NCBI RefSeq assembly: GCF_012035195.1
Contig: NZ_JAAVJH010000014.1
Location: 1 to 64,000 of the forward strand
Direction: 5' to 3'
DNA: 64,000 nt
From: Sphingomonas corticis
GTDB taxonomy: Bacteria > Pseudomonadota > Alphaproteobacteria > Sphingomonadales > Sphingomonadaceae
The translations under genes and the position numbers were made by a program. Below the pieces are notes generated by a model that saw only the letters and a program-made list of their open reading frames with translations, was not told the origin of the DNA and did not search any database. Shown one piece after another: positions 7,711-17,174 of the stretch; the first letter of the stretch is position 1; each line of letters starts with the position of its first letter.

Positions 7711-8952
7711 TCACCCGTGGGCGGCGATCCATTCCTCCACCACCGGAGCGATGCGGTCGCGCCACTTGCTGCCGTTGAAGATGCCGTAATGGCCGACGCC
7801 CTCGGCCATGTGGTAGCGCTTCTTCTCCGCCGGCAGGCCGGTGGCGCAGGTGAGCGCCGCCTTCGTCTGGCCCAGGCCGGAGATATCATCGCGCTCGCCC
7901 TCGATCGCCAGGATCGCGATGTCGTCGATCGCGGACAGGTCGACGCGGCGGCCGCGGTGGAACATCTCGCCCTTGGGCAGCGAGTGGTTCTGGAAGACGA
8001 CGTCGATCGTCTGGAGATAGAATTCTGCGGTCATGTCGCAGACGGCGCGATATTCGTCGTAGAAGGACTTGGTGGCGTCCGCACTCTCGCCGTCGCCGGC
8101 CACCAGATGCTTGAACATCTCCCAGTGGCTCATCATGTGATTGCCCAGGTTCATCGTCATGAACCCGCTCAATTGCAGGAAGCCGGGATACACGCGCCGC
8201 CCCGCGCCGGGATAGGTCATCGGCACCGTGGCGATCACGTTCTGCTCGAACCAGGCGAAGGGCCGCTCGGTCGCCAGCGTGTTGACCGCGGTGGGCGCCT
8301 CGCGCGTGTCGATCGGCCCGCCCATCATCGTCAGCGTCTTCGGCCGGCACGGGTGCCGGTCCGCGCTCATCAGCGCCGCGGTCGCGAGGCTGGGCACCGA
8401 GGGCTGGCAGACCGCCAGCATGTGCGTGCCGCCCTGCCCCTCGTTCGCGCCCATGGCTTCGAGGAAGGCGACGAGATAGTCGACGTAATCGTCGAGGTCG
8501 AAGCGTCCGTCCTCCATCGGCACCATCTTCGCGTCGCGCCAGTCGGTGATGTGGACGTCGGCGAACGGCAGCATGCGCTCCACCGTGCCGCGCAGCAGCG
8601 TGGCGTAATGGCCCGACATGGGCGCGACGATCAGCAGCTTGGGCCCGCCCTCCACGCCGTCGCGCCTGAAGCGCTTCAGCTGGCCGAACGGCTTCTGCAG
8701 CACGATCTCCTCCACCACCGCGACCTGGCGACCGTCGATGGTCGTGTGGTCGAGGCCGAAGGCGGGTTTCCCGCGAGAGGCCGCGGCATGGGCGAACACC
8801 TCCAGCGCGCTGGCCATCACCGGGCCGCCGCCGAGATAGGCGAAGGGATTGGCCGGGTTGTTCAGCCAGTCCGCACTGACGCTGGCCCAGGCGCTGGCGG
8901 AGGCCAGCCAGGTCCGCTGAACCTCGTAGGCGTCGTAGAGCATGTTCTTCAT
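7711..8952 (-). CDS. phaZ: Intracellular polyhydroxyalkanoate (PHB) depolymerase
   Basis: A 413-residue enzyme that mobilises intracellular polyhydroxybutyrate granules. The thiol nucleophile expected for this family is Cys182 in AVCQPSVPSL, matching the Cys of the Ralstonia PhaZ1 type rather than the usual serine lipase box. Other family segments are MSGHYATLLRGTVE, HITDWRDAKMVP and the late GVGHYGIFNGSKWR. The ATG at 8952 is preferred over upstream in-frame starts because it gives the family N-terminus MLYDAYEVQR. The GGDEF/EAL gene ends seven bases upstream, so the two are probably cotranscribed. Confidence 0.93.
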   Translation of the reverse strand: MKNMLYDAYEVQRTWLASASAWASVSADWLNNPANPFAYLGGGPVMASALEVFAHAAASRGKPAFGLDHTTIDGRQVAVVEEIVLQKPFGQLKRFRRDGVEGGPKLLIVAPMSGHYATLLRGTVERMLPFADVHITDWRDAKMVPMEDGRFDLDDYVDYLVAFLEAMGANEGQGGTHMLAVCQPSVPSLATAALMSADRHPCRPKTLTMMGGPIDTREAPTAVNTLATERPFAWFEQNVIATVPMTYPGAGRRVYPGFLQLSGFMTMNLGNHMMSHWEMFKHLVAGDGESADATKSFYDEYRAVCDMTAEFYLQTIDVVFQNHSLPKGEMFHRGRRVDLSAIDDIAILAIEGERDDISGLGQTKAALTCATGLPAEKKRYHMAEGVGHYGIFNGSKWRDRIAPVVEEWIAAHG

Positions 8953-8959
8953 CGCCTCG

Positions 8960-10627
8960 TTATGCGCTTCGCTGCGGTGCAGCGCAATCGGGCGCGTCCT
9001 GTATGATCGAACGGGCGATGGCGCATTTCGACGCATCGTCGCGGGTCAGCGGATACCCGAAATGGAAGCCTTGCAGGTGCGAAACGCCGGTCGCGCGTAG
9101 CAGGTCGACCTGCGCCGGCGTTTCCACCCCCTCCGCCACCACGTCGAGGCCCAGCGCACCGGCCAGGTGCACCACCGCCTGCACCGCGGCGGCCGCGGCG
9201 GGTTCGCGCACCATGGCATCGACGAAGCTGCGGTCGATCTTCAGCACGTCCAGCGGGAACTTGCGGATGTTGTAGAGCGAGGAATAGCCGGTGCCGAAAT
9301 CGTCCAGCGCGATGCGGAAACCCATCTGGCGCAGGCGATACAGCGTGTCCGCGGCGTGATCGACGTCGTCGAAAATCGCCGTCTCCGTGATCTCGATCTG
9401 CAACCGCGACGGCGCGACGCCCGCGCGCTGGCACCGCTCCACCACGTAGCCGACGAAATTGGGACGGCGGAACTGGCGCGGGCTGAAGTTGACGGAGACG
9501 TACTGCCCCGGCCAGTCGGCGACGGCGGCCAGGCTGCGTTCCAGCACCCAGTCACCCAGCGCATGGATCAGCGCCGTCTCCTCCGCCACCGGGATGAAGG
9601 TGGCGGGGCTGATCGTGCCCCATTCCTCCGTGTCCCAGCGCAGAAGCGCCTCGAACCCCGCGACGTCCAGCCCGTCGCGCGCCAGGATGGGCTGGAACAC
9701 CATCGCCAGTTCGCCGCGGCCGATCGCCTGCGCCAGCCCGCTCTCGATGCGGTGGCGTAGCCGCAGCGCCTCGTCCAGCGCCTCGTCGAACAGACAGACG
9801 TGGTTCTGCCCCTGCGACTTGGCGTCGCCCAGCGCCAGATCGGCGCGGCGCAGCAGGTCGTCGGCGTCGGCGTCCTGCGCGCCGCCCAGGATCACGCCGG
9901 CACAGGCAGCGCCCTCCAGCAGATGCCCCTCCACGTCGAAGCTGGCGCCGCACGCGCGGACCAGCCGCTCGCATTCCATCGCCGCGGCAGGGGCGCCGGC
10001 GGCATCGAAGAGCAGGCCGAACTCGTCCGCGCCCAGCCGCGCGACCAGGCCGCCGGGCAGGCCGTCGCACAGCGCACGGGCGGTGGCGCGGATCAGGCCG
10101 TCGCCGATGCGGTGGCCCAGCGTGTCGTTGACCAGGCGGAAGCGGTCGAGGTCCAGCATCGCCACCGCGAACCGGCCTCCATCCAGAATGCGTGCGGCCA
10201 CAGCCTCGCGGAAGTGGCGGCGATTGGGCAGCCCGGTCAGCGCATCGTGGCGCGCGTCGTGCGCGGCGCGGCGCTCCTTCTCCGCGAGCGCCTCCGTCGC
10301 CTCGGCCAGCGCACGCTCGGCGGTGCGGCGCGCGTCGATCGCGGCGATCAAGGCGGGCAGCGCGGCGGCATCGGGCAGGTGCGTCACCTCCGCCGCGACC
10401 GGTAGCGAGGTGACGGCGATCAGGTACAGCGCGGGATCGAGCGCGCGCAGCGGCGCCAGCGCGGCCACCGCGGCACCGTGCAGGATCGCGACATCATAGG
10501 CGGCGGCGCGTGCCAGCGCGACCGCCCGCGCGGTGTCGGGCGCGTGGACCAGCGCGTGCGCGCCGCCCAGCCGCGCCGCATGCGGTCGCAGCCCGGCCTC
10601 CGCCTCGTCCACGATCAAGATGCGCAT
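8960..10627 (-). CDS. Diguanylate cyclase / phosphodiesterase with degenerate GGDEF and intact EAL
   Basis: 555 residues. The N-terminus (about 1-115) looks like a degenerate receiver domain (MRILIVDEAEAG) without clear phosphorylation residues. A GGDEF domain follows (about 125-285) with DALTGLPNRRHF, DLDRFRLVNDTLGH and an altered active site reading GADEF. The C-terminal EAL domain (about 300-540) keeps FEALLRW, SVNFSPRQ, IEITET, DDFGTGYSS, LKIDRSFV and VAEGVET. I infer a c-di-GMP phosphodiesterase whose GGDEF domain is probably regulatory. It is directly upstream of the PHB depolymerase. Confidence 0.92.
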   Translation of the reverse strand: MRILIVDEAEAGLRPHAARLGGAHALVHAPDTARAVALARAAAYDVAILHGAAVAALAPLRALDPALYLIAVTSLPVAAEVTHLPDAAALPALIAAIDARRTAERALAEATEALAEKERRAAHDARHDALTGLPNRRHFREAVAARILDGGRFAVAMLDLDRFRLVNDTLGHRIGDGLIRATARALCDGLPGGLVARLGADEFGLLFDAAGAPAAAMECERLVRACGASFDVEGHLLEGAACAGVILGGAQDADADDLLRRADLALGDAKSQGQNHVCLFDEALDEALRLRHRIESGLAQAIGRGELAMVFQPILARDGLDVAGFEALLRWDTEEWGTISPATFIPVAEETALIHALGDWVLERSLAAVADWPGQYVSVNFSPRQFRRPNFVGYVVERCQRAGVAPSRLQIEITETAIFDDVDHAADTLYRLRQMGFRIALDDFGTGYSSLYNIRKFPLDVLKIDRSFVDAMVREPAAAAAVQAVVHLAGALGLDVVAEGVETPAQVDLLRATGVSHLQGFHFGYPLTRDDASKCAIARSIIQDAPDCAAPQRSA

Positions 10628-10685
10628 GGCTGGCCCCCCATATTGCCACGGAGTAACCCGGGAGGGTTAAGCGCGCGTAAAGGGG

Positions 10686-11579
10686 CTACCCGGCGTCCAG
10701 TGCCATCCGCCCCAGCACGATCGCGCCCAGCGGTCCCGCCCGCGCGCCGAGCGCGGCGGGGACGAGGAAGGTGTCCATGTCCTCCACCTCCGGCAGCGCG
10801 ACATAGCCGCCCAGCGACGCCGCGGTGGCGCGGCGCAGGCGCGGCAGCAGGAAGTCGTTGCCGACGAGCACGCCGCCGCCCAGCACGATGCGCCGCGGAA
10901 CGCCCGTCAGCACCATCGTCGCGAACAGGTGCGCCAGCGCGTCCACCACCGGCGCCCACGCCGGGTGGTCGGCGGTCAGGTCCTCGCCCTTGATACCGGT
11001 GCGCGCGGCGATGGCGGGCCCTGCCGCCAGCCCCTCGACGCAGGCGCCGTGGAACGGACAGGAGCCGCCCCAATCATCCCCCGCCAGCCGCGGCGGGCGG
11101 ACGTGACCGAGCTCCGCGTGGGTCAGGCCGTCCACCGGGCGGCCGTGCGCGATCATGCCCGCGCCCACCCCGGTGCCCACGGTGACGTAGCCGAGATCGG
11201 CAAGTCCCCGGCCGGCGCCCCAGCGCGCCTCCGCCAGTGCGGCGCCGACGACGTCGCTGTGGAAACCGGTCGGCACGCCGTAGCGCGCGGCCAGCCGCCG
11301 CGCGACGTCGGTGTTCGCCCAGTGCGGCTTGGGGGTGGAGGTGATGTGGCCGTAATGCACCGACGCGCGATCGATCGACACCGGGCCGAAGCTGGCGATG
11401 CCGATCGCCGCGACGCCGCGCCACTGGTCCAACGCCGCCTCCAGCGCGGGCAGCGTCTCCTCCGGCCGGGTGGTCGGGATGCGCACCTCCTCCAGCACGC
11501 GGTCGGGCCCGCTTGCCAGGATCGCGATGCACTTCGTGCCCCCCAGTTCGACGCCCGCGATCAGCGGCGCTTCGGCCAT
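10686..11579 (-). CDS. ROK-family sugar kinase (fructokinase-like)
   Basis: A 297-residue kinase that phosphorylates a hexose in the cytoplasm. It has the ATP site GVELGGTKCIAI, the ELGHVRPPR segment, the ROK zinc-binding cluster around SCPFHGACVEG, and the second phosphate motif IVLGGGVLVG. The zinc cluster and overall form resemble fructokinases of the YdhR/GmuE/Mak group. Its ATG overlaps the MarR stop by one base (TGATG), so the two form an operon; the regulator may respond to the kinase substrate or product. Confidence 0.88.
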   Translation of the reverse strand: MAEAPLIAGVELGGTKCIAILASGPDRVLEEVRIPTTRPEETLPALEAALDQWRGVAAIGIASFGPVSIDRASVHYGHITSTPKPHWANTDVARRLAARYGVPTGFHSDVVGAALAEARWGAGRGLADLGYVTVGTGVGAGMIAHGRPVDGLTHAELGHVRPPRLAGDDWGGSCPFHGACVEGLAAGPAIAARTGIKGEDLTADHPAWAPVVDALAHLFATMVLTGVPRRIVLGGGVLVGNDFLLPRLRRATAASLGGYVALPEVEDMDTFLVPAALGARAGPLGAIVLGRMALDAG

Positions 11580-12025
11580 CACCCGTTCTCCTCCGCCACC
11601 GCGGCGTCGATCCGCCGCAGCATCTCCGTCAGCTGCCGCAGCTCGCCCGCGTCGAAGCGCGCGAACAGCCGCCGCTCCAGCTCCAGCGCCTTGGGCGCCA
11701 CCTGCTCGTACAGCGCGTGCCCCGCGGCGCTGAGCGACAGGTGGCGCGAGCGGCGGTCGGCGGCATTGGGGGCGCGCTCCAGCAGCCCGCGCGCGGCGAG
11801 CGCGATGGCGGCGCGGCTGACCGTCACCTTGTCCATCCGCGTACGCTCGCCGATGTCGGCCTGGGTGATGCCCGGCGCCTCCGCGATGACGGCGATCAGC
11901 CGCCATTCCGGAATGGATAGGCCGAACAGCGCGTCATAGGTGCGCGCGATCCGCTCGCTGACGCGGTTCGACGTCACCGACAGCAGGTAGGGCAGGAAGC
12001 GGTCGAGGCGCAGGCGGTCGGCCAT
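11579..12025 (-). CDS. MarR-family transcriptional regulator
   Basis: A 148-residue winged-helix dimeric regulator. The DNA-recognition helix lies in RTRMDKVTVSRAAIALAARG and the wing in RAPNAADRRSRHLSLS, as is usual for MarR proteins. It is the first gene of a two-gene operon with the ROK kinase. The effector is unknown. The ATG at 12025 gives a typical family length; no clear operator palindrome was recognised upstream because a repeat element occupies much of that space. Confidence 0.88.
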   Translation of the reverse strand: MADRLRLDRFLPYLLSVTSNRVSERIARTYDALFGLSIPEWRLIAVIAEAPGITQADIGERTRMDKVTVSRAAIALAARGLLERAPNAADRRSRHLSLSAAGHALYEQVAPKALELERRLFARFDAGELRQLTEMLRRIDAAVAEENG

Positions 12026-12097
12026 GACGCCGGGAGCTATCACGCGCCGGGTGGAGGGGGAATGGGGCTTGATGCGGGCGTCATGGCGATCCACCGG

Positions 12098-12158
12098 CCG
12101 TCATGCCGCGCCGATGACGGCATCCACCGGGCCGCCAGGGACGAGCCCGGCATGACGG
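12098..12158. repeat. Dispersed palindromic repeat (family A, GTCATGCC...GGCATGAC)
   Basis: Outward-facing CGTCATGCC and GGCATGACG arms with CGGCATCCA and GACGAGCCC between them. The same elements occur at 41900-41992, 51955-52038 and 57197-57292. It lies between the MarR gene and the Mla operon end. Confidence 0.75.
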
Positions 12159-12178
12159 ATGATGGGATGACCGCGCGC

Positions 12179-12790
12179 CTAGCCGCCCCGCACCCAGTCC
12201 GCCACCTGCGTCGCTACCGTATTCGCCGCCTGGTTCAATGCCGGCCCCGCCGATGCCGCGTCGATCGCCGCTACGGGCACGCGCGCTTCGAAGCGGCGCT
12301 TCTCCACGGTCGTCTGCCCGGCGCGGGTCAGCGACGCGTCGAACGTGACCACCGCCTCGCGCGTCGCGGCGTCCAGGCCGAAGTAGCGCAGCTCGCCGCC
12401 CAGATTGGCGCTCGGATCGTCGAACGACTGCGCCGGGGTCAGCACCACCATGCCCGCGCGCGCGGTGACGGTGTCCGATACCAGCCGCGCGAACAGCCGC
12501 GTCGGCGGCTCGCTCCACTGCGCGTCCTTCACGTAGGCGAGCGCGGTGTCGCCGGTGCGTACCGGCACGCGGGTGTTGGCGATGGCGGCGGGGCTGGAGG
12601 GCACCTGCACCACGATCGCACGCCCCGTGCGCGAGGATTGCGCCTGCCCCGCCTCCGGCTGGGACGCGGCGTTCAGCGTCAGCAGCCGCTCGGGCGGATC
12701 GGCGCCGAAGCTGATGCAGGCGGCGAGCGGGAGCAGCGCGCCGACAGGCAGCAGCCGCAGAACCGGACGAAAGCTGGTCATCGCGCTCAT
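12179..12790 (-). CDS. ABC-transport auxiliary lipoprotein of an Mla-type system (PqiC/DUF330-like)
   Basis: A 203-residue lipoprotein with a signal peptide ending in the lipobox LAAC, followed by the PqiC/ABC-type transport auxiliary domain (RAIVVQVPSSPAAI, DAQWSEPPTRLFARLV). Such proteins partner with MCE proteins at the outer membrane. The ATG at 12790 overlaps the MlaD stop (ATGA), with AAGGGG just upstream; an ATG at 12781 is possible. It is the last gene of the four-gene mlaE-F-D operon and probably completes a phospholipid-transport bridge. Confidence 0.85.
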   Translation of the reverse strand: MSAMTSFRPVLRLLPVGALLPLAACISFGADPPERLLTLNAASQPEAGQAQSSRTGRAIVVQVPSSPAAIANTRVPVRTGDTALAYVKDAQWSEPPTRLFARLVSDTVTARAGMVVLTPAQSFDDPSANLGGELRYFGLDAATREAVVTFDASLTRAGQTTVEKRRFEARVPVAAIDAASAGPALNQAANTVATQVADWVRGG

Positions 12791-13749
12791 TTCCCCTTGT
12801 AGTCCGGCAGCTTCTGCTGGCCGATCAGCGATCCTGCCCCGCCCTGCTCGACCCGCTCGGCGATGGCCGACAGCGAGGCGGAGGTGGCGCGAAGGTCGCG
12901 GACCAGCAGGTTGACCTGCGGAATGGTCTGCTTCGAGAAGGTGGTGAGGCCCGGCCGCGCGTCGGCGACGGCGGCGTTCAGCGCGTCGGTCGACTGCTTG
13001 ATGCCGCTGATGGCGCCGTTCAGGTTCTGCATCGCCGGCGCCACGTCGCGGGCCAGCACGCCGTTGGTCGTGCCAGCCAGCTCGCCGATCTGCTGCGCGG
13101 CGTCGCCCGCCTGCTGGATCGCGACACGGGTCTGCGCCAGCGTCGCGGCGATCTCCGGCCCGCGGTCGGCCAGTGCGTCGGTCAGCCGGTTGGTGTTGTC
13201 CAGGATGCCCGCGATCGACGCCTGGTTGCGGTCGGTCAGCAGCCCGGTCAGCCGCTCGGTCAGCGTCGACAGCCGCTCCAGCAGCTGCGGCGCGCTGTTC
13301 AGGATCGCGCCGATGCCGCCGGTCTTCGTCGGGATGACGGGCACGCCCAGCGGGCATTGCGTTTCCGGGTTGACCTCCGGACAGGCGATCGGCGGCGCGC
13401 CCTTGGTCGCACCGTCCAGGCTGACCGTGCTGGTGCCGGTGAAGCTGCCTTGGATCGTCGCCGTGGTGCCGCGCAGGATCGGCGTGTCCTCATTCACGCT
13501 GACGCGCACGCGCACGTACTGCGGATCGGGTCGCCACAGGGAGATCGACTTGACCTGGCCCGACGGCACGCCCGAGAAGGTGACGGCCGACCCCTTCGCC
13601 AGCCCGTCCACGGCCTGGCGAAAGAAGATGTCGTACTCCCGCTCGCTGCCGCCGGCCAGCCGCGCGATCCACACGGTGAAGATCGCGACCATGGCGAGCA
13701 GGATCAGCACCACGGCGCCGACGAGGACATGGTTGGAGCGGGTTTCCAT
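12787..13749 (-). CDS. mlaD: MCE-domain substrate-binding protein (MlaD family)
   Basis: A 320-residue protein with one N-terminal transmembrane helix (about 8-30) and an MCE domain (YDIFFRQAVDGLAKGSAV, FSGVPSGQVKSI, RVRVSVNEDTPI). A long C-terminal helical region follows. MCE proteins form hexameric rings that carry lipids between the inner and outer membranes. It overlaps the ATPase gene stop by one base (TGATG). The C-terminal extension is longer than in E. coli MlaD and resembles other alphaproteobacterial MCE proteins. Confidence 0.92.
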   Translation of the reverse strand: METRSNHVLVGAVVLILLAMVAIFTVWIARLAGGSEREYDIFFRQAVDGLAKGSAVTFSGVPSGQVKSISLWRPDPQYVRVRVSVNEDTPILRGTTATIQGSFTGTSTVSLDGATKGAPPIACPEVNPETQCPLGVPVIPTKTGGIGAILNSAPQLLERLSTLTERLTGLLTDRNQASIAGILDNTNRLTDALADRGPEIAATLAQTRVAIQQAGDAAQQIGELAGTTNGVLARDVAPAMQNLNGAISGIKQSTDALNAAVADARPGLTTFSKQTIPQVNLLVRDLRATSASLSAIAERVEQGGAGSLIGQQKLPDYKGK

Positions 13750-14657
13750 CAGCGGTTTCCTTCGGCGTCGGTCGTCGCGCGACGCGCATTGTTGTCGGCC
13801 AGCCCGCCTTGCGAGCGCTCGCCGGTCGCCTTCTCCGTCACCTCGGTCGGGTGTGCGTGGGCCTGGGCCGCGGCGCTGGCGTCCTCCTTGCTCGCGACCG
13901 CGGCACGGCCGCGCGGGCCGTTGAAATATTCCTGGATCCAGGGGTGATCGAGCGCCAGCAGCTCGTCGATCGTGCCGACCGCGATCACCTTCTTGTCGGC
14001 CAGAACGGCCACCCGATCGCAGATGGCGTAGAGCGTATCGAGATCGTGGGTGATGAGGAAGACGGTGAGGCCCAGCGTGCGCTGCAACGCCTTCGTCAGG
14101 TCGTCGAACGCCGCCGCGCCGATCGGATCGAGCCCCGCCGTCGGCTCGTCGAGGAACAAAAGTTCGGGATCGAGCGCCAGCGCGCGGGCGAGGCCGGCGC
14201 GCTTCTTCATGCCGCCGGACAGCTCGGCCGGATATTTGGGCCCCGCGTCGCTCGGCAGGCCCGTCATCACCACCTTGTACGAGGCGATCTCGTCCAGCAG
14301 CGCGAGGTCCAGCTCGGGATAGAATTCGCGCAAGGGAACCTGCACGTTCTCCGCCACCGTCAGCGTGGAGAACAGCGCCCCGCCCTGGAACAGCACGCCC
14401 CAGCGCTTGCGGATCTCCACCGCCTCGGTCTCGTCGCGGCCGATCGTCGGCTCGCCGAACACCTCGATCTCGCCCTCGGCAGGGGATTGCAGCCCGACGA
14501 TGGAGCGCATCAGCACCGACTTGCCCGTACCCGACCCGCCGACCACGCCCAGGATCTCGCCCCGACGCACGTCCAGATCGAGGCCGTCGTGGATCGTCGC
14601 GTCGCCGAAGCGGTTGGTCAGTCCGCGGACGCGGATGATCGTCTCGTCGTCGGCCAT
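13749..14657 (-). CDS. mlaF: ABC transporter ATP-binding protein (MlaF-like)
   Basis: A 302-residue cytoplasmic ATPase energising the Mla-type lipid transporter. Walker A is GGSGTGKS, the signature LSGGMKKR, Walker B LLFLDEP, and the H-loop THDLDTL. LSGGMKKR is the variant typical of the MlaF/TTG2A group. The C-terminal 50 residues are a polar, low-complexity tail beyond the normal domain. The ATG overlaps the permease stop (TGATG). Confidence 0.93.
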   Translation of the reverse strand: MADDETIIRVRGLTNRFGDATIHDGLDLDVRRGEILGVVGGSGTGKSVLMRSIVGLQSPAEGEIEVFGEPTIGRDETEAVEIRKRWGVLFQGGALFSTLTVAENVQVPLREFYPELDLALLDEIASYKVVMTGLPSDAGPKYPAELSGGMKKRAGLARALALDPELLFLDEPTAGLDPIGAAAFDDLTKALQRTLGLTVFLITHDLDTLYAICDRVAVLADKKVIAVGTIDELLALDHPWIQEYFNGPRGRAAVASKEDASAAAQAHAHPTEVTEKATGERSQGGLADNNARRATTDAEGNR

Positions 14658-15754
14658 CAGATCCAGCCGATCTGCTCGAAGAAGACGGCGAAGAAGGCGT
14701 CCACCACGATCACCATGAAGATCGCCTGCACCACCGCCGACGTCGTGCGCAATCCCACCTGCTCCGCATCGCCCTCCACCTGCATCCCCTGGTAGCAGCC
14801 CGCAACGGCGATGATCGCGCCGAACACCGGCGCCTTGATGAGGCCGACGAACAGGTCGGTGATCGGCACCACCTCGCGAATCCGCGCGACATAGGTGACC
14901 AGCGGGATGTCCAGGCTGAGCCAGCACAGGATGCCGCCGCCGATGATCGCGATCACGGCGGAATAGAAGCCGAGCAGCGGCATCAGCACGATCGCCGCGA
15001 TCGTGCGCGGCAGCACCAGCGCCTCCATCGGCGAGACGCCGATCGTGCGCATGGCGTCGATCTCCTCGGTCAGCTTCATCGTGCCGAGCTGCGCGGCGAA
15101 GGCGGAGCCGGATCGTCCCGCCACCATGATCGCGGTCATCAGCACGCCCAGTTCGCGTAGTGTGATGCGGCCGACCAGATTGATCGTGAACGCCTCCGCC
15201 CCGAACTGCCGCAGCTGCACCGCGCCCTGCTGTGCGATGACGATACCGATCAGGAAGCTCATCAGGCCGATGATGCCGAGCGCGCTGACGCCGACCACCT
15301 CGAACCGCTGCACCGTGGCGTTGAAGCGGAAGCGCTTGGGGTGGCGCAGCACGTTGAAGAAGGCGATCAGCGTCGCCCCCATGAAGCCGATCAGGCCCAC
15401 CGCGGTGCGGCCCGAATGCGCCACCGCGTCGCCGATCTCGCCCAGCACGCGGCGGAAGGAGGAGGTGGAGACCGGGCGCATCTGCACCGGCTGGTCCGCC
15501 GCCTCCACCTGGTCGAGCAGGTGCTGCGCGTCGCCCGACAGCCCCTCGATCCGCGCGTCATGCTCGCGCGCGAAGCGGTGGACCACCCACGCGCCGATCG
15601 TGTCGATGCGGTCGACGCCGGACAGGTCGATCCTCGCCACCTGCCCGTCGTGGCCGCGCAGCCGGTCGGGCAACGTGCCGAGCCGCGCGAGCGACAGATC
15701 GCCGGAGAACCGCAGGACGTCGCCCTCGGCACTGAAATCGGCGGCCGCGCTCAT
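14657..15754 (-). CDS. mlaE: MlaE-family permease with N-terminal STAS domain
   Basis: 365 residues. The first 100 or so form a STAS-like domain (FSGDLSLARLGTLPDRL, IDLSGVDRIDTIGAWVV). The rest is the MlaE permease with several transmembrane helices and the motifs LVGRITLRELGVLMTAIMVAGRSGSAFAAQLG and EEIDAM. In E. coli the STAS function is a separate protein, MlaB; here it is fused to the permease, which explains the missing mlaB. It is the first gene of the operon. Confidence 0.92.
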   Translation of the reverse strand: MSAAADFSAEGDVLRFSGDLSLARLGTLPDRLRGHDGQVARIDLSGVDRIDTIGAWVVHRFAREHDARIEGLSGDAQHLLDQVEAADQPVQMRPVSTSSFRRVLGEIGDAVAHSGRTAVGLIGFMGATLIAFFNVLRHPKRFRFNATVQRFEVVGVSALGIIGLMSFLIGIVIAQQGAVQLRQFGAEAFTINLVGRITLRELGVLMTAIMVAGRSGSAFAAQLGTMKLTEEIDAMRTIGVSPMEALVLPRTIAAIVLMPLLGFYSAVIAIIGGGILCWLSLDIPLVTYVARIREVVPITDLFVGLIKAPVFGAIIAVAGCYQGMQVEGDAEQVGLRTTSAVVQAIFMVIVVDAFFAVFFEQIGWI

Positions 15755-15843
15755 GCGGCGATCCTTGCGGCAATCCCCATCGTCCCGCAAGCGCACAGGG
15801 GCGAGGATCGTTCCACAAACGGAATCACCGAAACGGTCGGCCT

Positions 15844-17109
15844 TCAGAGCAGCACGTCCACCGCGTGGATCGTCGTGCCGACCAGGCCGCCGACCAGGGT
15901 GCCGTTGATGCGGATGAACTGCAGGTCCTTGCCCACCGCGTTCTCCAGCCGGGTCGTGATCGTGTGCGCGTCCCACCCGCGCACAGTTTCCGACACCAGG
16001 CGCACGATCGTGTCGCCGTAATCCGCGGCGGCGCCCACCGCGGCGCGGCGCACGAAACGGTTGATGGTGCGGCCGAGCCGCGGGTCGTCCTGGAACGTCT
16101 CGCCCAACTGGCGCAGCGCCTCGCCGAACTTCCCCGCCAGCAGCCGTTCCGGATCGCGCGCGACGCGCAGCATGGCGGCACGCGCCTGTTCCCACAGCCC
16201 GTTGATCCAGTCCTGCATCGCCGGGTTTTCCAGCAGCTCGATCTTCAGCGCCTCCACCCTGGCGCGCAACGCCCCGTCGTGCTGGAGATCGCGGGCGAGA
16301 TCGGCCAGCCCCTCCTCCGCCTTGGCGCGCAGCGGGTGATCGCGGTCCTCCGCCATATCGGCGATCAGCTTGTCCAGTCCGTCGATGATCTTGTTCGACA
16401 GCGTCTCGTCCAGCCCGGTCCAGCGCAGGATCGATCCGGCGCGGTCGTGCACCATGGCGCGCACGAGGTGCTCGTTCGCCGCCAGCGAGGCGCGCGCCCA
16501 GCGGATCACCTGGTCCACCACGGGCTGGTGCTTGCCGTCGGCCAGCGCCGCGTCCAGCGCGCGCCCGATCATCGGCGACACCTCGGTCTCGCGCACGCGC
16601 GTCACCATCATGCCGCGCACCATGCCGCCCAGCCGCTCCTGGTCCAGCGCCTGCAGGATCTCCACCGCCAGGCGCGACGATCCGCGCGCCAGCCGGCCGG
16701 CCCCCGTTCCCCCCATGCGGTTGGGATCGGCCAGCCACCGCCCCGCCACGCCCGCCACGTCGATCCGCCCCATCCGTCGCGCGACGACGGCGGGGATCAG
16801 GAAATACTCGCGAAGGAACTGCGCCAGCTGATCGCCGATCCGGTCCTTGTTGCGCGGGATGATGGCGGTGTGGGGGATCGGCAGCGCCAGCGGATGGCGG
16901 AACAGCGCGGTGACAGCGAACCAATCGGCCAGCCCGCCCACCATCGCCGCCTCCGCGAAAGCGCGCACAAAGCCCCAGGCCGGGTGCCCGTGCTCCAGCT
17001 GGCGCGTCGCGAGGAACACCGCCGCCATTGCCACCAGCAGCCCCGTCGCCACCAGCCGCATCCGGCGAAGCGCGGCGGGCGCGGGCTGGCGGGGGATGGC
17101 GCGGGTCAC
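15844..17109 (-). CDS. DUF445 family membrane protein
   Basis: About 421 residues. There is an N-terminal transmembrane helix (LVATGLLVAMAAVFLATR), the family segment GGLADWFAVTALFRHPL with PHTAIIPRNKDRIG, and a long helical middle region. A second membrane segment is likely at the C-terminus (NGTLVGGLVGTTIHAVDVLL). Its function is unknown; DUF445 proteins are inner-membrane proteins, sometimes linked to envelope homeostasis. Start uncertain: GTG at 17109 is used, a TTG at 17127 or ATG at 17061 are alternatives, and no strong ribosome site decides. It lies 89 bases upstream of the mla operon on the same strand and could share its transcript. Confidence 0.82.
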   Translation of the reverse strand: MTRAIPRQPAPAALRRMRLVATGLLVAMAAVFLATRQLEHGHPAWGFVRAFAEAAMVGGLADWFAVTALFRHPLALPIPHTAIIPRNKDRIGDQLAQFLREYFLIPAVVARRMGRIDVAGVAGRWLADPNRMGGTGAGRLARGSSRLAVEILQALDQERLGGMVRGMMVTRVRETEVSPMIGRALDAALADGKHQPVVDQVIRWARASLAANEHLVRAMVHDRAGSILRWTGLDETLSNKIIDGLDKLIADMAEDRDHPLRAKAEEGLADLARDLQHDGALRARVEALKIELLENPAMQDWINGLWEQARAAMLRVARDPERLLAGKFGEALRQLGETFQDDPRLGRTINRFVRRAAVGAAADYGDTIVRLVSETVRGWDAHTITTRLENAVGKDLQFIRINGTLVGGLVGTTIHAVDVLL

Positions 17110-17174
17110 GGCCGTAACAATCCGCAACTCGGGCGAGGGTTCAACGGCCCCGCGCCGTCATGCGGGCGCGCTCC

